A stretch of 64,000 bases of DNA from Acidaminobacter sp. (GCA_009881125.1 WXFH01000016.1:1-64000), one strand, 5' to 3'; positions 16,670 through 26,696 are shown, counted from the stretch's first letter. Notes: generated by a model not told the origin, from the sequence alone. Made by a program: numbers and translations.

Positions 16670-19549
16670 ATGAACAAACGTCTGGCTGACAGAAAAAACC
16701 ACATAGGACTCTTCTTTCTGATTGTCTTTGGTCTGATGATTTTTAGACTTGCGACCATAACGATCGTTGAAGGAGACAGCTATCTTGAGAAGTCGGTCAA
16801 CAATCGGCTGAAGAAAATCCCGGTTTATGCCAAGCGCGGCGAAATTTACGACAGAAACGATGTTTTGCTAGCCGGAAACGTACCTGCCTTTACTTTGGAT
16901 ATCATGGCAAGCAGCCTTGAAAAAACCGAATTGAATCGCGTTAGTGTCGATTTGATGACTATGCTGGATTCCAGAGGAGAAAGCCATCTTGAGTTTCCAA
17001 TTCGAATTGAACAGGGAAACTACACTTTCCGCTATGATGATGACAGAGTCAAGTGGCTGCTGGACCGCGGTTATCCTGACTATTTCACAGCGAAAGCTGT
17101 CCTGGACGACTACAGGGTCAAGGAGCAGCTTTCAGAGACACTCAACGACCAAGAAGCTTATTCCATCATGATCCAGAAGGGGATCATTTTACCCATCTCC
17201 ATTAGTAAGATGAAATTTTGGAATGAGATTGAAAAAGAAAATTTTTTGAAGATGTATAGCCTCGAGCAGGAGGTTACGGCTGAAGAAGCATTCAAACTCA
17301 TCAGAGCCCGGAGAGAATTTGGCATTGATGAGTCTTACAGTGATGATGAAGCGTATAAGATCCTGATCGTCAGCCATGCGCTTAAGGAAAAAGGTTATCT
17401 CAAATACGAGCCTATCAAGATTGCCTCGAATATATCCAAGGCTTCTGCCATTCAGATCAGCGAGCGTGCCATGGATCTCCCTGGCGTGAATGTCGGCGTC
17501 GAGCCAATACGGTCGTATCCCTACAAGAATGTGGCCGCTCATATTCTGGGCTACATAGGCAAAATCTCAAGTGAAGCTGAAATTTCAAAGTATGTCAACG
17601 AAAACGCCTATGACAAAAATCAACTGATTGGAAAAGTAGGTATCGAGGGCAGGTATGAGCTTGACCTCCATGGACAAAACGGATACAGATACATTGAAGT
17701 GGACGCTCTCGGGAAAATGGTGCGTGAGCTGGATGATGGCTACTACGGCTTAAATGTTGAAAATTCAAGTGCAGGCAAGGACATTCATCTGTCCGCGGAC
17801 ATTGAACTGCAGCAAGTCCTTGAAACTGCTTTAAAACATGGCATTGAGCAGATCAAAATAGGCGGTACGTTTACCAGTCAATACGGCAATTACAATTACA
17901 GCGAGGCTTTTCCAAATGCCAAGACAGGGGCTGCCATTGCGGTAGATGTGACAAACGGAGAGGTTCTTGCCATGGCGAGCTATCCGGACTATGACCTCAA
18001 TCTCTTCTCAACCGGGATCACGTATGACGACTGGGATCAACTCTCTCCCGAGAATCCAAATGATCCGTTATCACCCAGACCGCTGTTTAACATTGCGACC
18101 ATGACAGGTGTTCAGCCTGGATCCGTTTACAAGATGTCGACCGGTTTCGCCGCCATTGAATATGGTTTGAATCCTTATCAGAAGCTTTACAGTGATGGGT
18201 ATATAGAAATTGGCGGGACGAGTTTTGGCTGTTGGTATTGGAACGGTTATAGGGGAAAGCACGGCCTGACAGACTTTTTCAGAGGTCTTGAAACCTCCTG
18301 CAACTATTATTTCTATAATATTTCCAGTGCCTATGACCACAGAAATCAAACGCCGTTGAATTACACCATGTCGACATCGGATTTTCTCGAAAAGTCCAAG
18401 CTGCTCGGTTTTGATGAAAAGACCGGTCTTGAAATTGAAGAGGTCAGCTACGGGATTCCAAATCCGGAGCAAAAGAGAATCAGTTTGGAACGGACTTTGA
18501 AATCCAGGCTGAGAATGCTTTTGCCGGAGTATTTCCCTGCAACGCTGATCAATTCGGAGGAAAAAACCGAAACCATTTTAACAACTATTATTGGATGGTC
18601 ACAGGAAAATCCTGGTCGCGGGACCATTATCACAAGATTAAAGGAAATGGGCGTTGATGGCAGTCTGGGGTCACCGGACCGGCTCGCTGACATAGTCAAG
18701 TTTGATTATTTCAATCAGATGAAATGGCATCAGGGTGATACCTTCAACCTTTCTATCGGTCAGGGTGACCATAAGTATACGGTTGCTCAGTTGGCAAGGT
18801 ATATCATGATCATTGCAAATGATGGCTATCCTTACGAATTGTCCCTGGTTAAAAGTGTAGGGGACGAGGCGGTTGATAAAAATTCAGAGGTTGAGCGGAT
18901 TGCGCTTAACAATCCAAAGACCTTTGAATATCTCAGAACGGCAATGCTGAAGGTCACACAGGGCGAAAACGGGACAGCCAAATCGATTTTCAGGGGTTTT
19001 CCTGTTGGCGTTGGCGCCAAAACCGGAACGGCACAAAACCAGGGTAAAATTCCACCGGTTGACGAAGTCGCCTATTTCAAGACTTATCTTAAGCGGATCG
19101 ATTCATCTTTGTCGCAGTCCAGTGTAGGCGAGAAAACGGCAGCCATTTTGTCGGACCGAAATGAAGAAGTCGCCCAGCTCAGAAAGCAGATTACAGGCGC
19201 TTCAAAAGAGGATGCTCCCGAACTTGAGAGCAAACTCAGCAACCTGATCAGTCAGGGGTATCTGACGGAAGCCAGTGCCATGCGCGCTGCAATTAAAGCT
19301 TTGAGTGCTCGTGGGCTCACAGACGCTAAAATCAATGAGTTCCGCCAAGACTATGACAACTTTGCCTGGTTTGTATCTTTCGCTCCTTATGACAATCCAA
19401 AAATCGCAGTCGTCGTCATGGTGCCTCAGGGTGGCCACGGGGGATATGCGGGACCAATAGCCAGGGAAGTTATTGGTGAGTACCTCGATATTGGACCTTT
19501 GAATGTTGGCACAACTTCTTCAGGCGGCGCGGAGCTGAATTCAAACTGA
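16670..19549 (+). CDS. mrdA: penicillin-binding protein 2 (elongation transpeptidase), long form
   Basis: 959 residues, compared with 600-700 in typical PBP2. An N-terminal membrane anchor (about 12-30) and pedestal domain precede the transpeptidase. Catalytic motifs are S485-V-Y-K, S543-C-N and K784-T-G. Two additions explain the length. One is about 120 residues of Glu/Lys-rich helical sequence in the pedestal (about 130-255). The other is an approximately 90-residue Ser/Glu/Lys/Ala-rich helical insert after the KTG motif (about 800-890), before the last strand. Long PBP2 forms occur in Clostridia. The enzyme crosslinks peptidoglycan during elongation with RodA, encoded four genes later. 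ATG 16670 follows AAGGAG. Confidence 0.94.
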   Translation: MNKRLADRKNHIGLFFLIVFGLMIFRLATITIVEGDSYLEKSVNNRLKKIPVYAKRGEIYDRNDVLLAGNVPAFTLDIMASSLEKTELNRVSVDLMTMLDSRGESHLEFPIRIEQGNYTFRYDDDRVKWLLDRGYPDYFTAKAVLDDYRVKEQLSETLNDQEAYSIMIQKGIILPISISKMKFWNEIEKENFLKMYSLEQEVTAEEAFKLIRARREFGIDESYSDDEAYKILIVSHALKEKGYLKYEPIKIASNISKASAIQISERAMDLPGVNVGVEPIRSYPYKNVAAHILGYIGKISSEAEISKYVNENAYDKNQLIGKVGIEGRYELDLHGQNGYRYIEVDALGKMVRELDDGYYGLNVENSSAGKDIHLSADIELQQVLETALKHGIEQIKIGGTFTSQYGNYNYSEAFPNAKTGAAIAVDVTNGEVLAMASYPDYDLNLFSTGITYDDWDQLSPENPNDPLSPRPLFNIATMTGVQPGSVYKMSTGFAAIEYGLNPYQKLYSDGYIEIGGTSFGCWYWNGYRGKHGLTDFFRGLETSCNYYFYNISSAYDHRNQTPLNYTMSTSDFLEKSKLLGFDEKTGLEIEEVSYGIPNPEQKRISLERTLKSRLRMLLPEYFPATLINSEEKTETILTTIIGWSQENPGRGTIITRLKEMGVDGSLGSPDRLADIVKFDYFNQMKWHQGDTFNLSIGQGDHKYTVAQLARYIMIIANDGYPYELSLVKSVGDEAVDKNSEVERIALNNPKTFEYLRTAMLKVTQGENGTAKSIFRGFPVGVGAKTGTAQNQGKIPPVDEVAYFKTYLKRIDSSLSQSSVGEKTAAILSDRNEEVAQLRKQITGASKEDAPELESKLSNLISQGYLTEASAMRAAIKALSARGLTDAKINEFRQDYDNFAWFVSFAPYDNPKIAVVVMVPQGGHGGYAGPIAREVIGEYLDIGPLNVGTTSSGGAELNSN

Positions 19550-19609
19550 TGGTCCTGTGAAGAATGAGAATGGATAATTGGCGATACTTCAACGAAAGAA
19601 GGTGGTTCA

Positions 19610-20338
19610 GTGAAGAAAAAAGTTGAATTCAAAGGCACCAGAGAAGGGATTATTCTCCAACTGGATTCTGAGTGCGATTTCGAAGAGTTGTTGGATGGAC
19701 TTAAAGATAAGATCGAACAGGGAAAAAGTTTTTTTTCCGGAGCAACCGTCATTGGGATCGAAGGCAGAACATTAAACCGCAGAGAAAAAGAAGAGGCGGA
19801 AAAGGTCTTCAGCACCTCCGAGATTCAAGTCGCCCGTCTTGACTTTATAGAGCGATTGGGACATAATTCAAGTAGTGAAAAAGTCAAAACGGTCAGGGAA
19901 ACCATTGAAAAATCTGAGCATCAATCTGATTCAGCAGTGAAGGAAAGCGTTGAAAAAGCGGTTGAAGCACCTTCTTCAGGCGGCAGTTCTGAAGGGGTGG
20001 CCCAGAGAAGTGATGATCAGGCTAAAATCGTCTTTGGAACCATGAGATCCGGCAGAAGCATTATTTATCCGGGACATGTGATCGTGGTTGGTGATGTCAA
20101 TCCAGGCGCTGAGATCGTGGCGGAAGGGCATATAGTGGTGATGGGAACGCTGCGGGGTGTTGCTCACGCAGGCTCTGCAGGAGACAGCACAGCTACTATA
20201 ACTGCTTTTAGGCTAAATCCTACGCAGCTGAGAATCAGCACGCTGATCACAAGACCGCCTGAAGGCGGACAGGCACCGGAACTGCCAGAAATAGCTAGAA
20301 TCAGAGACGGCAATATTATGATTGAGCCGTATCTTTAA
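19610..20338 (+). CDS. minC: septum site-determining protein MinC
   Basis: 242 residues. MinC blocks FtsZ polymerisation away from midcell. The N-terminal FtsZ-inhibiting domain (about 1-105) is followed by a charged Ser/Glu linker (about 108-135) and the right-handed beta-helix C-terminal domain (about 140-240) that binds MinD, with repeats such as GHVIVVGDVNPGAEI and GHIVVMGTLRG. GTG 19610 lies after GAAAGAAGGTGG. minD follows 19 nt after the stop. The min genes sit inside the mre/rodA cluster, as in many Clostridia and in Bacillus. Confidence 0.94.
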   Translation: MKKKVEFKGTREGIILQLDSECDFEELLDGLKDKIEQGKSFFSGATVIGIEGRTLNRREKEEAEKVFSTSEIQVARLDFIERLGHNSSSEKVKTVRETIEKSEHQSDSAVKESVEKAVEAPSSGGSSEGVAQRSDDQAKIVFGTMRSGRSIIYPGHVIVVGDVNPGAEIVAEGHIVVMGTLRGVAHAGSAGDSTATITAFRLNPTQLRISTLITRPPEGGQAPELPEIARIRDGNIMIEPYL

Positions 20339-20357
20339 AAATTGGGGGACTGTTGAG

Positions 20358-21152
20358 ATGGGTGAATGCATTGTAATAACATCCGGTAAGGGCGGTGTTG
20401 GCAAAACGACGACGACTGCCAATATTGGCGCCGGGTTATCATTGAGAGGAAAGAAGGTCGCGGTTATCGACGCGGATATTGGGCTTCGAAATCTTGACGT
20501 TGTTCTGGGACTCGAAAACCGGATCGTTTATGATCTGGTGGATGTCGTTTCAGGCAATTGCAAGACGCGTCAGGCACTGATCAAAGATAAGCGATTTGAA
20601 AATCTCTATTTGTTGCCGGCAGCGCAGACCAAGGACAAGGATGCAGTTTCTCAGGCTCAGATGAAGGTCCTCTGCGAAGAACTTAAACAGGAATTTGACT
20701 ACGTTCTGGTCGATTGTCCGGCAGGGATCGAGCAAGGCTTCAAGAACGCCATTGCCGGTGCGGATCGTGCCGTCGTGGTTACGACACCGGAGGTGTCTGC
20801 TGTAAGAGATGCGGACAGAATCATTGGCCTGTTGGAAGCGGCTGAATTAAGAAATCCAAAGCTGATTGTCAACCGGGTTCGCCATGACATGGTAAAGCGT
20901 GGAGACATGATGAATATTGAGGACATCACAGATATTTTGGCCATAGAGATTATCGGCGTCGTTCCGGATGATGAAAAGATTATCATCAGCACAAATCGGG
21001 GCGAGCCGGCAGTCGCTACGCAGTCACTTTCCGGTCAGGCGTTCAGGAATATCTCAGCGCGCATAGACGGCGAAGAGGTTGCGTTTATCAATTTTGACCA
21101 GAATAACGGAATTTTTGACAAGTTGATCAAGTTGTTCAACTTCAGCAAGTAG
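20358..21152 (+). CDS. minD: septum site-determining ATPase MinD
   Basis: 264 residues. ParA-type ATPase that recruits MinC to the membrane and is released by MinE. The deviant Walker A motif GKGGVGKTT is at about 10-18, the switch region is DADIGLRNLDVVLG, and DCPAGIEQGF supplies Walker B. The C-terminal amphipathic membrane-targeting helix is seen in FDKLIKLFNF. ATG 20358 is chosen because GGGGGA precedes it and the protein then begins MGECIVITSGKGG; the frame is open further upstream, within minC. minE follows after 12 nt. Confidence 0.96.
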   Translation: MGECIVITSGKGGVGKTTTTANIGAGLSLRGKKVAVIDADIGLRNLDVVLGLENRIVYDLVDVVSGNCKTRQALIKDKRFENLYLLPAAQTKDKDAVSQAQMKVLCEELKQEFDYVLVDCPAGIEQGFKNAIAGADRAVVVTTPEVSAVRDADRIIGLLEAAELRNPKLIVNRVRHDMVKRGDMMNIEDITDILAIEIIGVVPDDEKIIISTNRGEPAVATQSLSGQAFRNISARIDGEEVAFINFDQNNGIFDKLIKLFNFSK

Positions 21153-21164
21153 AGGAGGGCTACT

Positions 21165-21434
21165 ATGTTTGATCTTTTAAAATTCCTCAGTCGGCAGGAG
21201 TCGAGCAAAAATGTCGCAAAAGAGAGACTAAGACTTGTTTTGGTTCACGATCGCGCAAACTGTTCGCCGGAACTGCTCGATTTGATTAAAGAGGATTTAA
21301 TCACCGCGCTGTCCAAACACATTGAAATTGACCAGGATGGCTTTGATATTCAGATAACTAAGACGGACGCCAGCAACAATGGACTGCCGGCACTTGTGGC
21401 GAATATTCCAATCAGGAGTATGAAGCGCAGCTGA
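21165..21434 (+). CDS. minE: cell division topological specificity factor MinE
   Basis: 89 residues. Stimulates MinD ATPase and drives Min oscillation. The N-terminal amphipathic segment (MFDLLKFLS) and the anti-MinCD helix (NVAKERLRLVLVHDRA) are followed by the dimerisation domain. The end (LPALVANIPIRSMKRS) matches clostridial MinE. ATG 21165 follows AGAGGAGG. The presence of MinE rather than DivIVA alone suggests an oscillating Min system. It is co-transcribed with minCD. Confidence 0.94.
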   Translation: MFDLLKFLSRQESSKNVAKERLRLVLVHDRANCSPELLDLIKEDLITALSKHIEIDQDGFDIQITKTDASNNGLPALVANIPIRSMKRS

Positions 21435-21539
21435 TCGTCAAAGTCGAAGGTAACAGCGTTGTCCGTAAACTGAGAGGAACTTTGACGGGCTGTATCTAAG
21501 CTTATGCTTAAGACTCAGCCTTTCTTTGCGAGGTGCGCC

Positions 21540-22652
21540 ATGTTTAATCTAAAACTGTTTAAAAATATCGACTTAGGTCTCATCGCGGTAGTTCTCATGA
21601 TTTTCGCGATTGGTCTGGTCATGGTCGCCAGTGCTACGGATTTTCACCTGGATGGCATGAACCGCAATGTGTTGATTCAAAGTGCCGCCTTTTTTATTGG
21701 GATTTTTCTGGCAGTCATCGTGATGATGGTGGATTACAGGATCATGGGCGATTTGCAGCGGGTGTTTTATGTATTGTCCATTCTGATCATGCTCACGGTC
21801 TACATTCCGGGGCTGGGTGTCAGGCAGTACGGCGCACTCAGCTGGATTGACCTGAAGATCATGTATTTTCAGCCGGCTGAAATTGCGAAGCTGGGGTTTA
21901 TACTTTCCTTTGCGAAATTTCTCGAAAAAAAAGGTGGCAGGATTTCCAGCGTCAAAGATATACTGGGGATCATTGTGTTCGTTCTGCCCTTTTTAGGCAT
22001 TCTGTTAGTTCAGCCGGATTTGGGAATGGCTTTGGTGTTTGTATTTATCACCATCGGCATGGTCTATGTCGCTGGGATAGACTTTAAACTGGTGCTTGCG
22101 GGACTCGGTGCTATGATAGTCGGCGCGCCGCTGGCCTATCAGGTTATGAAACCCCATCAGCGCATTCGGATTGATGCCTATCTGCATCCTGAGGACCTGT
22201 CACTGCCCGGGAATTACCACGTCATGCAGTCAAAAATTACAATTGGTTCAGGGCAAATGTTTGGCAAAGGCCTGTTTGAAGGCGTTTATCACCGCTCGGA
22301 CTATCTGCCGGTCAAGGAATCTGACTTTATCTTTGCTGTGCTTGGGGAAGAGCTCGGATTTGTCGGCGGCGGTATTGTCATTGGGCTCTATTTTGTTTTT
22401 TTGAACCGGCTTATGAAAATGGCCAAGAAATCCAAAGATTTTTATGGTGAGCTGGTGATCGTTGGCATCACGTTTATGTTTGCGTTCCAGATTATTGAGA
22501 ACATAGGCATGACGATTGGTTTGATGCCGGTCACAGGGATTACGCTCCCCTTCTTGAGTTATGGAGGCAGTTCAGTTATGACCTCCATGATTGCGGTAGG
22601 TCTGGCTTTGAACGTCTACATGCGCAGAAAGCGCAGCAGCTTTAATCAATAG
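21540..22652 (+). CDS. rodA: SEDS peptidoglycan polymerase RodA
   Basis: 370 residues with about ten membrane helices. Glycosyltransferase of the elongasome that works with PBP2. Family signatures include GALSWIDLKIMYFQPAEIAK (about 105-124), a QPDLGMAL segment, ESDFIFAVLGEELGFVGG (about 260-277) and the C-terminal LPFLSYGGSSV. Assigned RodA rather than FtsW because of its position with mreBCD and PBP2; the family alone does not decide. ATG 21540 follows GCGAGGTG; an ATG at 21504 would add 12 residues without a ribosome site. Confidence 0.92.
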   Translation: MFNLKLFKNIDLGLIAVVLMIFAIGLVMVASATDFHLDGMNRNVLIQSAAFFIGIFLAVIVMMVDYRIMGDLQRVFYVLSILIMLTVYIPGLGVRQYGALSWIDLKIMYFQPAEIAKLGFILSFAKFLEKKGGRISSVKDILGIIVFVLPFLGILLVQPDLGMALVFVFITIGMVYVAGIDFKLVLAGLGAMIVGAPLAYQVMKPHQRIRIDAYLHPEDLSLPGNYHVMQSKITIGSGQMFGKGLFEGVYHRSDYLPVKESDFIFAVLGEELGFVGGGIVIGLYFVFLNRLMKMAKKSKDFYGELVIVGITFMFAFQIIENIGMTIGLMPVTGITLPFLSYGGSSVMTSMIAVGLALNVYMRRKRSSFNQ

Positions 22653-22702
22653 AAATCAGTCATTAACCATTATGAAATAACCAAGAGTTAAACGGAGGAA
22701 TT

Positions 22703-24535
22703 ATGATAATAGAAAAACTTGACGCCATTCTGGACCTTGTGGAAAAGCCCGCACGCTATATTGGCATGGAGATGCACAGCGTCATCAAACCGGACAATGA
22801 GGTAAACGTTCGATTTGCCTTTGCCTTTCCGGACACTTATGAGGTGGGGATGTCTCATCTGGGCCTTCATATTCTGTATCAATTAATTAATAAAGAGGCA
22901 GGATTGCAGTGTGAGCGTGTGTTCGCGCCTTGGCCGGACATGGAGGCCGTTATGCGCTCGGCTGACATCCCGCTTTATACCCTTGAGAGTTACCGGCCGC
23001 TTTCTGAAATGGATGTGGTGGGCTTTACCCTGCAATACGAATTGTCCTATACCAACATTCTCAATATGCTTGAACTGGGTGGCATCCCGGTTTTGAGCGC
23101 AGACCGGGGCAATCATGATCCTGTGGTGATTGCAGGTGGGCCTTGCGCCTTCAATCCTGAGCCGCTGGCGGACATCATAGACCTCTTTGTTATTGGAGAG
23201 GGCGAGGAAGTCACCCTTGAACTTCTCAGACTTTATGAATCCATGAAGCCGAACTTTGACCGCAATGCCTTCCTGAAGCAGGCGGCTCAAATTGAAGGCA
23301 TTTATGTGCCATCCTTTTATCAGGTTCGTTATAACGAAGACGGTACGCTGGCAGCGTTTGAGCCATTGGAACCTGGGGTACCTGCAAAAATCAGGAAGCG
23401 TCTGATGAAGGATCTGAATCAGTCTTATTTTCCGGATAAATTTATTGTGCCGTTTATTGATACCGTCCACGACCGGGCTATGGTAGAGCTGTTTCGTGGG
23501 TGTACCCGGGGCTGCAGATTCTGTCAGGCGGGCATGATTTACAGACCTATACGGGAGAGATCCGCGGATGAGGTTGTGCGCCTGTCTGAGACGCTGCTGT
23601 CGACGACGGGGTATGAGGAGCTTTCTCTGACGTCACTCAGTACGCTGGACCACAGTGAGATTCGTCCGACCATTGAAGCACTTTCCAAGTTGAACGAAGA
23701 CGCTAAAATAGGCTTATCGCTGCCGTCTTTGAGACTGGATTCGTTTTCGGTTGAGGTCCTCAAAGAAATTCAAAAGGTTCGCAAAACAGGTCTGACCTTT
23801 GCACCGGAAGCCGGTTCACAGCGCATGCGCGACATCATCAACAAAAATGTAGACGAACAGGATCTCACTGAGACCATGCGTCAGATTTTCGAGCTTGGGT
23901 GGGATAAAGTCAAACTGTACTTTATGATAGGGCTTCCTTTCGAAACCATGGAGGATGTAGATGGCATAGCTGGTCTGGGCGATCTTGTGACATATGTTCA
24001 CAAGCGCGTTTCCTCCGTTCATAAGAGTAAGGGCCTTTCAGTGACTGTATCTGCCTCTTGCTTTGTGCCCAAGCCGTTCACACCGTTCCAGTGGGAGCCC
24101 CAGGACAGCCTGGAGCAGTTTAAGGAGAAGCAGCGTTATCTGAAACAGCGCATCACAAATAAGAAAATTAAATTCAGCTACCACGACGCAGAGACGTCAC
24201 GGGTCGAGGCTGTATTTGCAAGGGGTGACAGGAGAATTTCCAAAGGTTTGATCGAAGCCTGGAAAAACGGCGCGCGCTTTGATGGCTGGAATGACTATTT
24301 CAGTTATGAGCGCTGGACAGAAGCCTTTGAAAAGACCGGCATAGATATGGACTTCTATGCCACCCGAAAACGAAGCTATTCTGAGCTTCTGCCATGGGAT
24401 CATATTGACGCTGGCGTTGACAAGCATTTTCTCGTTGCGGAGAATGAAAACGCCAAATCCGGAACGACCACACAGGATTGCCGTGATGGCTGCATAGGCT
24501 GCGGCGTCAACGTCTGCTGGGGAGGGCTTTGCTAA
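22703..24535 (+). CDS. B12-binding-type radical SAM protein (TIGR03960-like)
   Basis: 610 residues. The N-terminal half resembles a cobalamin-binding-like domain. The radical SAM core begins near residue 265 with RGCTRGCRFCQAG, giving the C-x3-C-x2-C motif for the [4Fe-4S] cluster. The C-terminus is Cys-rich (CRDGCIGCGVNVCWGGLC, last 18 residues). This family is always found beside a DUF2344 protein, as here, and near RNase G and L21; its reaction is unknown, though RNA modification has been considered because of the neighbourhood. ATG 22703 follows ACGGAGG. Its TAA overlaps the next ATG by one base. Confidence 0.9.
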   Translation: MIIEKLDAILDLVEKPARYIGMEMHSVIKPDNEVNVRFAFAFPDTYEVGMSHLGLHILYQLINKEAGLQCERVFAPWPDMEAVMRSADIPLYTLESYRPLSEMDVVGFTLQYELSYTNILNMLELGGIPVLSADRGNHDPVVIAGGPCAFNPEPLADIIDLFVIGEGEEVTLELLRLYESMKPNFDRNAFLKQAAQIEGIYVPSFYQVRYNEDGTLAAFEPLEPGVPAKIRKRLMKDLNQSYFPDKFIVPFIDTVHDRAMVELFRGCTRGCRFCQAGMIYRPIRERSADEVVRLSETLLSTTGYEELSLTSLSTLDHSEIRPTIEALSKLNEDAKIGLSLPSLRLDSFSVEVLKEIQKVRKTGLTFAPEAGSQRMRDIINKNVDEQDLTETMRQIFELGWDKVKLYFMIGLPFETMEDVDGIAGLGDLVTYVHKRVSSVHKSKGLSVTVSASCFVPKPFTPFQWEPQDSLEQFKEKQRYLKQRITNKKIKFSYHDAETSRVEAVFARGDRRISKGLIEAWKNGARFDGWNDYFSYERWTEAFEKTGIDMDFYATRKRSYSELLPWDHIDAGVDKHFLVAENENAKSGTTTQDCRDGCIGCGVNVCWGGLC

Positions 24536-25272
24536 TGGCGCTTTTGAGAATCGAATATACAAAAACAGGACTTCTCAGATACCTCGGTCATCTGGATATG
24601 GTTCGCCTATTTGAACGCGGATTGAGACGCGGCAAAGTACCTCTCTTATTTTCCCAAGGGTTTAATCCGCATCCCAAAATTGCATTTGCAGCGCCTCTCT
24701 CAGTAGGTTACAGCAGTGAGGCCGAGCTTGTGGAAATAGAGGTTGAAGAGGGCTGTGATGATCAGCAGCTCGAGACCGTGTTCCAAACGTGCTTCCCTGC
24801 AGAGGTCGCATACCGCAGACACCGTTTGGTGGCGCAGTCCAAGTCCCTGATGAGCTTGATGCGCCTTTCGGATTATCAGCTGACCTGGTCAGTGCCTGAA
24901 GCCTCTTGCCAAAGCGCCGTAGAGGCCATTGAAGGCCTTCCCGGCCTGGTCAGTTTGACGGCCATAAAAAAATCCAAAGGAAAAAAAGACAAAGAAATTG
25001 AGCTTAAGCCGATGGTTCACCAACTCAAACTCCTTGAAAAGGGTGAAACGACTGTCCGAAAAACTGTGACCGCTGCGGCAGCAGTGGAAGTCGCAGTTTG
25101 TGAACTTCGTCTGTTTGCCACTTTGGATGCCGGTTCAGAGTCCAACCTCAAGCCAGATCTGCTCATGGCGGCAATTGCCTCAAGTATTGGCCTCGAGGGT
25201 GAGGCGCCACTCCGTGTACACAGAACCGCGCTCTATGGAGAAGGCGGCAAAGCGCTGTTTGAAATGGAATAG
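24535..25272 (+). CDS. DUF2344 radical-SAM-associated protein (TIGR03936-like)
   Basis: 245 residues. The N-terminus (RIEYTKTGLLRYLGHLDMVR) and the FSQGFNPHPKIAFAAPLSVG segment at about 39-58 are the recognised family signature. The family is a constant partner of the preceding radical SAM protein; in some bacteria the two are fused. No catalytic motif is visible. ATG 24535 is chosen: GGGGAGGG precedes it and it overlaps the upstream stop (TAATG), indicating translational coupling. The function is not known. Confidence 0.88.
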   Translation: MALLRIEYTKTGLLRYLGHLDMVRLFERGLRRGKVPLLFSQGFNPHPKIAFAAPLSVGYSSEAELVEIEVEEGCDDQQLETVFQTCFPAEVAYRRHRLVAQSKSLMSLMRLSDYQLTWSVPEASCQSAVEAIEGLPGLVSLTAIKKSKGKKDKEIELKPMVHQLKLLEKGETTVRKTVTAAAAVEVAVCELRLFATLDAGSESNLKPDLLMAAIASSIGLEGEAPLRVHRTALYGEGGKALFEME

Positions 25273-25283
25273 GCGGCTATGAG

Positions 25284-26696
25284 ATGAGAGAGGTTTATGT
25301 GGATTCTCATTTCTTGTTCAAGCGAACGGCTTTTGTAGAAGACGGCATCTTGCAGGCACTAGCTGTTGAGCCGCTGATCGCAGAGCCTCTTGAAGGCGCG
25401 ATTTTTCTTGGGCGCATAACCGCCATAGTCGAATCCCTCGACGCTGCTTTCGTGGATCTTGGATTGGCACAGGATGCCTTTTTGCCGCTTCAGGACCTTC
25501 CGGAGCGACTGGACAGAAAGAGCCTGAAAAATGGATCCGAACTTCTGGTTCAGCTAAAAGCCGAGGGCGGGCGTTATAAAGGTCCCAAGATCACCGGAAA
25601 AATAGAGATTCAAGGGCGTTACCTGGTCTTGATGCCGGAATCCAAACAAAAATCAATTTCACGCAAACTTAAAGACAGCGTAAAGCGCGAGATCCTCATG
25701 GCGCAGGTGGACGCGGCAGTTGGTGAGCTTGGCTACATTGTCAGAACAGAAGGCGCGCTGACTCAGCCTGAATGGGTCGCCGAGGAAGCCGCACGACTCA
25801 GAAAAGACTGGGACAGACTGCAGCGATCCTATGTCACAGTGCGCAGTCCCAGATGTGTCGATCCGGGTCTAAGCGCTTCTCAAAAACTGCTTTTGAAGCA
25901 TCTGTCCACACCGGATACAGCGCTCGTGTTTTCGAATCCAGAGGACGCGTTTGAGATGGAAGATTTTATGAAGAACTACAATCTTCAGGTAGACCTCGCT
26001 GCTTCTATCAAAGGGAAAAAACGCAATCCTTTCCTGTTCGAGGCGGCCCACCAGCTTGAAAGACAGATCCAGGCCCTTCTGGACAAGAAAGTAGAGCTGG
26101 GCGGCGCCTATATGATCCTTGAGGCCACAGAAGCATTTCACGCTGTAGATGTGAATGCGGGCAGCGCTGCAGGTGGGGCGCGGCAAACCATCGGCATCAA
26201 AAAGAAAATCAATCAGGAGGCTATTCTGGAATGTCTGAGGCAGCTTGAGCTCAGGAACATTGGCGGCATGGTTATGATGGACCTGATTGACGCCGAGAGT
26301 GAAGCTGAGCGTCAATTCTACAACGCCTTCTTAAAAAAGACATTGCAGTCTGGATTTTCGGGCATTTTCGCAGCGGAAGTCAGTTCATTAGGTGTGTTGA
26401 GCATGACGCGGCGAAGAATGGGCAGTTCTCTGTCTGAACTGATTACGGCGCCTTGTGGCTGCTGCGGCCAGGGACGGGTTTTGTCTGCGCCGGCTCAGCT
26501 GGACTTGATGCTGAAAGAGGCTGTGAGAACAGGTGAGCGAAGTCCGGCGTTTAGAGTCAGTTCGGGTTTGGCAAAGTTGATTGTAACGCTGGAGCCGTTG
26601 ATCGCTAAGGCAGAACGGGACTTCCAATTTGAGCTTCGTTGGACGCTTGATGAGAGTCTGGATTTTTTATCAATTCAGTACAAAAAAGCCTTGTGA
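25284..26696 (+). CDS. rng: ribonuclease G (RNase E/G family)
   Basis: 470 residues. Endoribonuclease that cuts single-stranded A/U-rich RNA and takes part in rRNA processing and mRNA decay. An S1-like RNA-binding domain (about 35-120) precedes the catalytic domain. Metal-binding Asp289 in AVDVNAGS and Asp333 in MMDLIDAE correspond to D303 and D346 of E. coli RNase E. The zinc-link region is CGCCGQG near residue 393. There is no long degradosome scaffold, so it is the RNase G form. The rplU promoter overlaps the stop codon. Confidence 0.94.
   Translation: MREVYVDSHFLFKRTAFVEDGILQALAVEPLIAEPLEGAIFLGRITAIVESLDAAFVDLGLAQDAFLPLQDLPERLDRKSLKNGSELLVQLKAEGGRYKGPKITGKIEIQGRYLVLMPESKQKSISRKLKDSVKREILMAQVDAAVGELGYIVRTEGALTQPEWVAEEAARLRKDWDRLQRSYVTVRSPRCVDPGLSASQKLLLKHLSTPDTALVFSNPEDAFEMEDFMKNYNLQVDLAASIKGKKRNPFLFEAAHQLERQIQALLDKKVELGGAYMILEATEAFHAVDVNAGSAAGGARQTIGIKKKINQEAILECLRQLELRNIGGMVMMDLIDAESEAERQFYNAFLKKTLQSGFSGIFAAEVSSLGVLSMTRRRMGSSLSELITAPCGCCGQGRVLSAPAQLDLMLKEAVRTGERSPAFRVSSGLAKLIVTLEPLIAKAERDFQFELRWTLDESLDFLSIQYKKAL

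Noticed and set aside
21340..21499. Open frame overlapping the end of minE and running past it
   Set aside because: It reads cleanly in a shifted frame to a stop near 21499, suggesting a frameshift, but MinE already ends like its clostridial relatives and the frame has no start.
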